Origin: Pseudomonadota bacterium
GTDB taxonomy: Bacteria; Pseudomonadota; Alphaproteobacteria; Rhizobiales; Rhizobiaceae
DNA length: 13,065 nt
NCBI GenBank assembly: GCA_023419995.1
Contig: JAEZXF010000349.1
Coordinates: 1-13,065, forward strand
Direction of reading: 5' to 3'
Under the pieces are notes generated by a model, which did no database searches, was not told the origin of the DNA, and saw nothing but the letters and a program-made list of their open reading frames with translations. The translations under genes were made by a program, and so were the position numbers. The first letter of the stretch is position 1. Every line of letters starts with the position of its first letter. Of the stretch, positions 1 through 6,814 are shown one piece after another.

Positions 1-4
1 GCAT

Positions 5-25
5 AGTTCAAGTAGAGCAGTTCAA
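5..25 (+). repeat. 7-bp direct repeat AGTTCAA with 14-base period
   Basis: AGTTCAA occurs at 5-11 and again at 19-25, a period of 14 bases. It lies just upstream of the dyad at 29-43. It could be a pair of regulator half-sites, but a 7-bp repeat in a short AT-rich stretch can also arise by chance. Confidence 0.25.
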
Positions 26-28
26 ATA

Positions 29-43
29 TATCGCTATGCGATA
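29..43. promoter_or_regulatory. Candidate operator: perfect 6-bp dyad around a 3-base centre
   Basis: The arms TATCGC (29-34) and GCGATA (38-43) are exact reverse complements around TAT. The dyad lies 19 bases before the first start codon of a catabolic-type operon. Short dyads of about 15 bases are typical targets of dimeric IclR- or GntR-family regulators of such operons. No regulator gene is visible here, so the family is a guess. The first six bases of the window, GCATAG, also match the reverse complement of CTATGC (34-39), which hints that a second related site may be cut by the window edge. Confidence 0.4.
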
Positions 44-61
44 CGATAATAAGGAACCGCC

Positions 62-817
62 ATGGGAGATCTGTCGCAGCAGGCAGTGAATGGGAGCGAG
101 GCGCCGGCGTTGCTGAGCGTTTCCGGCATCTCCTACGATTATTCCGGCATGAATGCCGTTACCGACTGCTCGCTGAGCATCGCCGCCGGCGGCATCACCG
201 CGCTGATCGGCGGCAACGGCGCGGGCAAGACCACCAGCGTCAAGATGATCGCCGGCGCGCTGCGGCCGCGGTCCGGCTCGATCACGTTCGACGGCGTTGA
301 CATCACCGCAAGTCCCGCCCACGAGACGGTAGAGCTGGGGCTGGCGCTGGTGCCGGAAGGGCGGCTCGTCTTCCAGCATCTGACCGTTCTCGAGAACCTC
401 CTGGTGAGCGGCCACGTCCGCCGCGCGCATGCCAGCCTCCAGTCCAATCTGGAGCGGGTGTTCGACCTCTTTCCCCGCCTCGGCGAGCGGCGCTCCCAGA
501 ACGCCGGCTCCCTTTCCGGCGGCGAGCAGCAGATGCTGGCGATCGGCCGCGGGCTGATGACCAATCCGCGCCTGCTGATCCTCGACGAGCCGTCGCTCGG
601 CTTGAGCCCCATTCTCGTGTCGTCGATCTTCTCGCTCGTGCGCAAGCTGAACGAGGAGAGCATCAGCGTGCTGCTGGTCGAGCAGAACGTGCACCAGACG
701 CTGGCGATCGCGGATTACGGCTACGTCCTCGAGAAGGGCAGGGTGGTTCAGCACGGCGAGGGGAAGAGCCTCCTCGTCGATCCGAAGGTGAAGGAAGCGT
801 ATCTCGGCTTCGCATAG
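62..817 (+). CDS. LivF-type ABC transporter ATP-binding protein
   Basis: A 251-residue ATPase of the branched-chain amino acid (HAAT) importer type. It would energise uptake at the inner face of the cytoplasmic membrane as a partner of the LivG-type ATPase at 6029-6766. Visible motifs are Walker A GGNGAGKTT (50-58, Lys56), the LivF-typical VPEGR after the Q-loop region (97-101), signature LSGGE (151-155), Walker B LLILDE (171-176, catalytic Glu176) and a Gln in the switch position in VEQN (206-209), as LivF proteins usually have. The start at 62 is supported by AAGGAA 5 bases upstream. It gives an N-terminal extension of roughly 15 residues compared with a typical LivF. The gene is first in the operon and apart from the permeases, which is unusual because livF normally follows livG. 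The family is sure; the transported compound is not known. Confidence 0.95.
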   Translation: MGDLSQQAVNGSEAPALLSVSGISYDYSGMNAVTDCSLSIAAGGITALIGGNGAGKTTSVKMIAGALRPRSGSITFDGVDITASPAHETVELGLALVPEGRLVFQHLTVLENLLVSGHVRRAHASLQSNLERVFDLFPRLGERRSQNAGSLSGGEQQMLAIGRGLMTNPRLLILDEPSLGLSPILVSSIFSLVRKLNEESISVLLVEQNVHQTLAIADYGYVLEKGRVVQHGEGKSLLVDPKVKEAYLGFA

Positions 818-850
818 GCGCGGGCCGGGTCAGACAATGGGAGACGGAGC

Positions 851-2074
851 ATGGACAGACGCAGTTTCTTGAAGACGAGCGCGGCGCTGGCGGTTGCCGG
901 CGCAATGCCTTCGGTGGCGCGGGCGCAGGAAGGCACCATCACGTTCGGCGGCTCGGTTCCGATGACCGGCGTGGCCGCCGAAACCGGCCTCAACGTCCTC
1001 TACGGCTACCGCTGCGCGGTGAAGTACATCAACGAGGAGATGGGCGGCGTCGAGATCGGCGGGCAGAAGTACAAGCTCGACCTGAGCCTGTTCGACGACG
1101 CCTCGGACCCGGCGCGGGCCACCACGCTGATCCAGCGCCAGGTCGACGAGGGCATCGGCTTCTTCCTCGGCTCGTTCGGCTCCAACATCGTGCTGCCGAC
1201 CTGCGCCATCACCGAGGGCGCGGGCCGCATCATGGTCCAGGCCGGCGGCGGCTCCGACCTGATCTTCACGCAGGGGCGCAAGCGCGTGTTCGGCATCTTC
1301 CCGCGCGCCTCGCTGCAGTTCGTCTCGTCGGTCAACATGTTCAAGGCGCTCGAGCCGAAGGTCGGCAAGATCTCGATCATGTACACCAACGACGCTTTCT
1401 CCGAGTTCCAGGCGGCCGGCGCGCGCAAGACCATCGAGGAAGCCGGCATCGAGGTCCTCGACTACATCGCGCTGCCCGCGCAGGTCAGCGACGTGTCGAA
1501 CGTCCTCACCACCATCCGCCAGAACACGCCGGACATCCTCGTCTGCACCACGCATGACGAGACCTCGACCCTCATCACCCGGCAGATGGTGGCGACCAAC
1601 ACCAACGTCCCGATGCTCTACCAGACGCTCGGGCCGCAGACGGCCGGCTACCGCGACGCGCTCGGCAACTATGCCAACGGCGTCGTCACCCAGGCCTACT
1701 GGTCGGAGCGCGCCACGTTCGAGTGCGAGTATTTCGGCTCGGCGGCCAAGTTCGCGGAGTACTACGCCGCCAACTTCGACCGCACGCTGACCTACCACAT
1801 GGCGAGCGGCGCTGTCTGCATCCTCGCCTACGTCCAGGCGGCCAAGATCGCCGGCTCGCTCGACGTCGACGCGGTTCGCGACGCGCTCTCGGGGCTCGAC
1901 TACAACTGCTTCTACGGCCATCTGCGTTTCACGCCGGAAGGTGACGGCGATCCGGCGCTGCTAGGCCCGCTTCTCGTCCAGCGTCAGGCCGGCGAGATCG
2001 AGGTCATCGCGCCGGCCGACGTCGCCTCCGCGAAGCCGATCTATCCTGCTCCCTCCTGGCAGGACCGCGCCTGA
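851..2074 (+). CDS. HAAT-type ABC transporter substrate-binding protein with Tat-like leader
   Basis: A 407-residue periplasmic binding protein of the Leu/Ile/Val-binding type (Peripla_BP_6 fold), which would capture the substrate and hand it to the LivH/LivM permease. The N-terminus has DRRSFLK (residues 2-8), matching the twin-arginine RRxFLK pattern. An alanine-rich hydrophobic stretch follows, with a likely signal peptidase site ARA|QE after residue 25. The mature part opens with ITFGGSVPMTG, the usual first strand and ligand loop of this family. No lipobox Cys is seen. GGAG about 7 bases before the ATG supports the start. It lies 33 bases after the ATPase gene and is followed by a strong hairpin (2087-2123). 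Such binding proteins accept amino acids, amides, aromatic acids or ureas, so family membership does not fix the ligand. Confidence 0.94.
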   Translation: MDRRSFLKTSAALAVAGAMPSVARAQEGTITFGGSVPMTGVAAETGLNVLYGYRCAVKYINEEMGGVEIGGQKYKLDLSLFDDASDPARATTLIQRQVDEGIGFFLGSFGSNIVLPTCAITEGAGRIMVQAGGGSDLIFTQGRKRVFGIFPRASLQFVSSVNMFKALEPKVGKISIMYTNDAFSEFQAAGARKTIEEAGIEVLDYIALPAQVSDVSNVLTTIRQNTPDILVCTTHDETSTLITRQMVATNTNVPMLYQTLGPQTAGYRDALGNYANGVVTQAYWSERATFECEYFGSAAKFAEYYAANFDRTLTYHMASGAVCILAYVQAAKIAGSLDVDAVRDALSGLDYNCFYGHLRFTPEGDGDPALLGPLLVQRQAGEIEVIAPADVASAKPIYPAPSWQDRA

Positions 2075-2086
2075 CCGCGCAAACCG

Positions 2087-2123
2087 CCTGCCCCGGCCGC
2101 CGCGACGGTGCGGCCGGGGCGGG
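2087..2123 (+). promoter_or_regulatory. Intercistronic GC hairpin after the binding-protein gene
   Basis: GCCCCGGCCGC (2090-2100) and GCGGCCGGGGC (2110-2120) are perfect reverse complements around a 9-base loop. The stem extends outward by one G-U and two G-C pairs, giving 14 bp. It starts 13 bases after the stop codon. No T-run follows (the next bases are GGGACTTCCC), so a classic intrinsic terminator is unlikely. In ABC operons such hairpins often protect the 3' end of the binding-protein message and give it higher expression than downstream genes. A partial terminator is the alternative. Confidence 0.6.
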
Positions 2124-2165
2124 GGACTTCCCATACCTTGACGACCAGCAGCAGAGAGACGTCCC

Positions 2166-3311
2166 ATGCCATCGCTCCCCGTACTGGAACTTGGTCCCGA
2201 TCCGCGGGAGCGCGGCCGCATTCACGGCGAGACGCTGGCCGCGGCCGTCCGTGACAACATCGAGACCTATCTCGCCCGCTTCGAGGTCGCCGGCGCCTCG
2301 CGCAGCTCCGTCCTGAAGCAGAGCGAGGAATGGCTCGCCTTCATGCGTGGCGACAATGCCGAATATGCCGAGGAGATGGCGGCGATCGCCGCCTCGGCGG
2401 GGGTGTCGGAAACCGAGATCGCCATGCTCAACGCGCGTTTCGAGATCACCTACCTCGCCTTCGGCTCCGAGGCGCGCAACGCCAACAGAAAGCTGGAGCA
2501 GGAGGGCTGCACCTCCTTCGGGCTGATGCCGGAGGCGACCGCCTCGGGCAAGACCCTGCTGTGCCAGAACTGGGACTGGCTGGAGAAGGTCCACGGCCGC
2601 ACCTATGTCCAGCGCATCCGCCGCTCATCGACTCCGGGCGAGGGCAAGCCGGACATGATCGGCTTCAGCGAGGCCGGCATCGTCGGCTCCAAGATGGGCG
2701 TCAACGCCGCCGGCATCGGCCTGTGCGTCAACGGGCTGGTGACGCCGATGGACGGCACGACCGGCCTGCGCAAGCCGTTCCATGTCCGCTGCCGCGAGAT
2801 ACTCGACGCCTGGCGCTACGACCAGGCGCTGACGCCGGTGGTGCAGACCGACCGCACCGCCTCGAGCAATTTCCTGATCGGCCATGCCGACGGCGAGATC
2901 ATCGACATCGAGGCGACGCCGGAGTTCTGCTCCTACATCTATCCGGTCGACGGCCTCGTCGTTCATGCCAACCATCTGGTGAAAGAGACCCGCACCACCT
3001 CGCAGATGGAGCGCATCTCGGCCAACACCCTCTACCGCGGGCCGCGGCTCGACCGCATCCTGCGCAAGGACCTGGGCAGGCTCGACAAGGCGAAGATCGT
3101 CGCGGCACTTCAGGACGACTTCTCGACGCCGGCCGCGATCTGTCGCCTCGCCGACCTTTCGCTGCCGCCGGAGAAGCGGGTGATAACCGTGGCCGGCGTC
3201 ATCGTCGACCTCAACGACCGCGTCCTGCACGTCAGCGACGGCCCGCCCAGCGAGGCCCCCTTCGTCGCATATCCGCTCTATCCCGAACGGCCGGGCTCCG
3301 GCGCCGTATAG
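2166..3311 (+). CDS. C45-family autoproteolytic acyltransferase/hydrolase (AAT-like Ntn hydrolase)
   Basis: A 381-residue protein resembling the acyl-CoA:6-aminopenicillanic acid acyltransferase (IAT, peptidase family C45) group. IAT is made as a precursor that cuts itself between Gly and Cys, leaving the Cys as N-terminal nucleophile. Here EGCTSFGL puts that pair at Gly114-Cys115 (codon 2508-2510), the usual distance in for this family. Other family-like blocks are CQNWDW (133-138), SSNFLIGH (233-240) with a conserved Asn, and VVHANH (265-270). No signal peptide is seen, so it should act in the cytoplasm. Bacterial members mostly hydrolyse or transfer N-acyl groups, and their substrates are poorly known. 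The ribosome binding site is weak (GAGAG). The gene follows the hairpin and lies 12 bases before the next gene. The family call is good; amide hydrolysis as its job is inferred. Confidence 0.88.
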   Translation: MPSLPVLELGPDPRERGRIHGETLAAAVRDNIETYLARFEVAGASRSSVLKQSEEWLAFMRGDNAEYAEEMAAIAASAGVSETEIAMLNARFEITYLAFGSEARNANRKLEQEGCTSFGLMPEATASGKTLLCQNWDWLEKVHGRTYVQRIRRSSTPGEGKPDMIGFSEAGIVGSKMGVNAAGIGLCVNGLVTPMDGTTGLRKPFHVRCREILDAWRYDQALTPVVQTDRTASSNFLIGHADGEIIDIEATPEFCSYIYPVDGLVVHANHLVKETRTTSQMERISANTLYRGPRLDRILRKDLGRLDKAKIVAALQDDFSTPAAICRLADLSLPPEKRVITVAGVIVDLNDRVLHVSDGPPSEAPFVAYPLYPERPGSGAV

Positions 3312-3323
3312 GAGGAACTGTCC

Positions 3324-4169
3324 ATGGACGACATGACACCGATCGAGTGGCCGAACGGCGCGCGCTGTGCCGTGATGCTGACCTTCGACTTCGACGCCGA
3401 GACGCTGTGGCTCTCGCGCGATCCCGACAATGCGCGCCGGCCGGGCGTGCTGTCGCAGGGCGTCTATGGCGGCAAGACCGGCGTGCCGAAGATCCTCGAG
3501 CTGCTGCGCGAGGAGGAGCTGAAGGCGACGTTCTTCATTCCCGGCTGGACCGCGGAAAAATACGTCGACCGCGTCGAGGCGATCGCCGCCGGCGGCCACG
3601 AGATCGGCCATCACGGCTACCTGCACGAATGGATCGATCCCGACTTCCCCGAGAAGGAGAAGGAGGCGCTGGAGAAGGGGCTGGAATCGCTGCGCAAGAC
3701 CGTCGGCGTCAGGCCGGTCGGCTATCGCTCGCCCGCCGGCGAGACGTCGCAGAACATGATCGGTCTGCTGAAGGAATACGGCTTCCTCTACGACAGCTCG
3801 CTGATGGATCAGGTCAGCCCCTACCGGCACGTGCTGCCGGACGGCTCCGAGGGCCCGGTCGAGCTTCCGTGGCACTGGAGCCTCGACGACGCGCCCTACG
3901 CGCTGTTCGCGATCAAGTCGCCGCGCCCGATCTTCACCAACGAGCACATCCTGAGCATCTGGAAAGAGGAGTTCAGGGAGATCTACCGCTGGGGCGGCCT
4001 CGTCAACATCGTCACCCATCCGCAGATCATCGGCCGGCCGTCGCGCCTGGCGATGCTGCGGGAGTTCATCGCCTTCGTGCGCCGCTATCCCGACGTCTGG
4101 TTCGCCACCGGGCAGGACGTGGCGAATGCGTGGGCGGCCAAGGCCCCAACCAAAGCCAAGACGCCGTAG
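3324..4169 (+). CDS. NodB-fold (polysaccharide deacetylase superfamily) hydrolase, cyclic-imidase/HP0310-like
   Basis: A 281-residue metal-dependent hydrolase. The motif TFDFDAE holds the putative base Asp22 and metal ligand Asp24. HHGYLHE gives metal ligands His97 and His101, and GYRSPAGE is motif 3. The D-x-D spacing matches the HP0310 and cyclic imide hydrolase branch rather than the TFDDG of extracellular chitin and peptidoglycan deacetylases. VELPWHWSLDD and IVTHPQIIGR are also typical of that branch. There is no signal peptide or membrane anchor, so it should be cytoplasmic, which argues against action on cell-wall polysaccharide. The start is fixed by GGAGGA just before the ATG. Family knowledge: members include peptidoglycan deacetylase HP0310, allantoinase PuuE and imidases that open cyclic imides to half-amides. 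In a cluster of amide-cleaving enzymes, ring opening of an imide-like compound is the best guess, but this is inference. Confidence 0.88.
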   Translation: MDDMTPIEWPNGARCAVMLTFDFDAETLWLSRDPDNARRPGVLSQGVYGGKTGVPKILELLREEELKATFFIPGWTAEKYVDRVEAIAAGGHEIGHHGYLHEWIDPDFPEKEKEALEKGLESLRKTVGVRPVGYRSPAGETSQNMIGLLKEYGFLYDSSLMDQVSPYRHVLPDGSEGPVELPWHWSLDDAPYALFAIKSPRPIFTNEHILSIWKEEFREIYRWGGLVNIVTHPQIIGRPSRLAMLREFIAFVRRYPDVWFATGQDVANAWAAKAPTKAKTP

Positions 4170-4182
4170 GGGATCGAAGGCC

Positions 4183-5058
4183 ATGCTGTTCCTGCAAACG
4201 ACACTGAACGGTCTGGTTCTGGGCGGCATCTACTCGCTCGCCGCGGTGGGGTTCTCGCTGGTGTTCGGCGTGCTCGGCATCGTCAACCTGACCCACGGGA
4301 TATTCGTCATCGCGGGCGCCTACGCGGCGATGGTCCTCTATGCCAAGCTGGGGCTGGACCCGCTGCTCGCCATGCTGCCGATCGGGGCGGCGCTGTTCGC
4401 GGTCGGCTACGCCTATCAGCGCACCGTCATCCAGTGGGCCATCTCGCGCGCCTCGCTGGTGGCGTCGCTGGTCGTCACCTTCGGCGTGGCCATGATCGGC
4501 CGCAACCTGCTGCAGCTCGTCTTCGGGCCGGATACGCATACGATCACGCCGTCCTACAGCTTCTCCAGCGTGACCTTCGGGCCGTTGCAGATCGACGTCG
4601 TGCGCCTCGTCGCCCTGGGGGCGAGCCTCGTCCTCCTGATCGCGCTCGCGCTCGTCCTGTCGCGGACGCATTTCGGCCGCGCCATCCGTGCCACCGCGCA
4701 GCAGCCGCTGGCGGCGCAGCTCTCCGGCCTCAACGTCCGCAACCTGCACGGCCTGACGTTCGGCCTCGGCGCCGCGCTCGCCGGCGCATCGGGCGCCATC
4801 ATCGGCATCATCCAGCCGTTCAGTTCGGCGAGCGAGGTCGCCTGGACGCTCAACGCCTTCATCGTCGTGGTGCTGGGCGGCATCGGCAGCCCGGCCGGCG
4901 CGCTGGTCGGCGGCCTGCTTCTCGGCCTGATCAACGCCTACACCGCCCAGTATATCGGACCCTCGCTCACCCAGGCGGCGATGTTCCTGGTTCTGGTGGT
5001 CATGCTGATGGTGCGTCCCAACGGCCTGCTCGGCAACGCCTTCGGAGAAAGCCGATGA
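4183..5058 (+). CDS. LivH-type ABC transporter permease
   Basis: A 291-residue inner-membrane permease of the HAAT family, one half of the transport channel. The start NGLVLGGIYSLAAVGFSL is characteristic of LivH, followed by GVLGIVNLTHG. About eight hydrophobic segments can be traced. The cytoplasmic coupling loop RATAQQPLAAQLSGLNV and the late block VVLGGIGSPAGALVGG are family hallmarks. An in-frame ATG at 4126 lies inside the previous gene. The start at 4183 is preferred because it begins at the conserved N-terminus and has GGGGAT about 9 bases before it. It is 13 bases after the deacetylase-like gene and overlaps livM by 4 bases (ATGA), so translation is coupled. It works with the LivM-type permease and both ATPases. 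Confidence 0.95.
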   Translation: MLFLQTTLNGLVLGGIYSLAAVGFSLVFGVLGIVNLTHGIFVIAGAYAAMVLYAKLGLDPLLAMLPIGAALFAVGYAYQRTVIQWAISRASLVASLVVTFGVAMIGRNLLQLVFGPDTHTITPSYSFSSVTFGPLQIDVVRLVALGASLVLLIALALVLSRTHFGRAIRATAQQPLAAQLSGLNVRNLHGLTFGLGAALAGASGAIIGIIQPFSSASEVAWTLNAFIVVVLGGIGSPAGALVGGLLLGLINAYTAQYIGPSLTQAAMFLVLVVMLMVRPNGLLGNAFGESR

Positions 5059-6026
5059 ACCGCTCCCTCGCTCTGCTTCTCGGCCTTGCCGCGGTGATCG
5101 TCATCGCCGTCCTGCCGATCTGGATGGGGCCGTTCTACACCCGCGTCGCCCAGCTCTTCTTCTTCTCGGCCGGCCTCGCCATCGCCTGGAACATCCTCGG
5201 CGGCTTCTCCGGCTACTGGAGCTTCGGCCACACGGTCTTCATCGGCATGGGCGCCTTCGCCGCCGCCCATCTCGTCGGCCAGATCGGGCCGGTGGGCTCC
5301 GGCCCGTGGTCGATGATCGTGCCCGTGGTGTTCGCGGGGCTGCTGTGCGGGCTGTTCGCGCTGGTCATCGCCTATCCGATCCTGCGCCTGCGCGGCATCT
5401 ACTTCGCCATCGCCATGCTCGGCGTCGGCCAGGTAGTCGGCGAGCTGGTCAACAACATACGCTGGTTCCAGGGCGGCGTCGGCGTGTTCCTCGCCGCGCC
5501 CGTGCCCGCCGGCATGCCGCCGGAGGACTTCTTCTACTACATCTTCGCCGCGCTGCTGATCGTCTGCTTCGTCGTCTCGGTGCTGGTGCGCAACTCGCGC
5601 TTCGGCTATGCGCTGCTCGCCGTGCGCGAGGACGAGGACACGGCGATGATGCTCGGCGTCGCCACGGAGCGCTACAAGATCGCCGCCTTCGTCCTGTCGG
5701 CGACGCTGGTCGGAACGCTCGGCGCGGTCTACGGCTACAGCGTCGGCTACTTCACGACCTACACCGTCTTCCGCCTCGACTTCAGCCTCAACATGATCGT
5801 GTTCTGCCTGATCGGCGGCATCGGCACCCTGTTCGGGCCGGTCATCGGCACCGCCATCATGCTGTTCCTGACGCAGGTGCTCCTGTCGCGCTTCCTCGAC
5901 ATCCACCTGCTGATCACCGGCGCGCTCGTGGTGGCCATCATCCTGCTCGTGCCGGGCGGCATACTGGGCGCGCTGAAGCAGAGGCTGGTCCGCCGCGCGC
6001 CGGACGCGAAGAGCGTGGAGGCCTGA
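5055..6026 (+). CDS. LivM-type ABC transporter permease
   Basis: A 323-residue inner-membrane permease, the second half of the HAAT channel. The first membrane segment is at about residues 4-22. Family blocks are AWNILGGFSGYWSFGHTVFIGMGAF, RLRGIYFAIAMLG, the coupling-loop region AVREDEDTAMMLGV and CLIGGIGTLFGPVIG near the end. The C-terminal tail is short and basic (KQRLVRRAPDAKS). The start ATG overlaps the livH stop in ATGA, and GGAGA lies upstream, so the longer frame running back into livH is not the gene. The livG-type gene follows after 2 bases. Confidence 0.95.
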   Translation: MNRSLALLLGLAAVIVIAVLPIWMGPFYTRVAQLFFFSAGLAIAWNILGGFSGYWSFGHTVFIGMGAFAAAHLVGQIGPVGSGPWSMIVPVVFAGLLCGLFALVIAYPILRLRGIYFAIAMLGVGQVVGELVNNIRWFQGGVGVFLAAPVPAGMPPEDFFYYIFAALLIVCFVVSVLVRNSRFGYALLAVREDEDTAMMLGVATERYKIAAFVLSATLVGTLGAVYGYSVGYFTTYTVFRLDFSLNMIVFCLIGGIGTLFGPVIGTAIMLFLTQVLLSRFLDIHLLITGALVVAIILLVPGGILGALKQRLVRRAPDAKSVEA

Positions 6027-6028
6027 CG

Positions 6029-6766
<738 letters not shown>

Positions 6767-6814
6767 CGGTCATGCCTGCTTTCGTCATCATCCGCATGTG
6801 AGGAAGTCCGACCG

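Larger units (their letters stand above)
1..61 (+). promoter_or_regulatory. AT-rich leader upstream of the operon with promoter-like boxes and RBS
   Basis: This is the only clearly AT-rich stretch in a very GC-rich window. A ribosome binding site AAGGAA (51-56) sits 5 bases before the ATG at 62. TTCAAA (21-26) and GATAAT (45-50) resemble -35 and -10 boxes with an 18-base spacer. However, a start from them would fall near base 57, after the ribosome binding site, so they are probably not the working promoter. The true promoter may lie partly or wholly left of the window. Confidence 0.4.

Noticed and set aside
2138..2165. TTGACG as a -35 box for an internal promoter before the C45 gene
   Set aside because: No -10-like sequence lies 16-18 bases downstream, and the start codon falls where it would have to be.
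2330..4207. 625-codon + strand frame crossing three genes
   Set aside because: Arg-rich read-through of an alternative frame. It is incompatible with the C45, deacetylase-like and livH genes, which carry the real motifs.
2625..4229. Long open frame on the - strand opposite the C45 and deacetylase-like genes (534 codons)
   Set aside because: It spans two well-supported + strand genes and their junction, has low-complexity composition and matches no known family.
6772..6801. Tiny open frame MPAFVIIRM between livG and hyuA as a leader peptide
   Set aside because: No ribosome binding site and no attenuator-like hairpin next to it; ten codons arise easily by chance.
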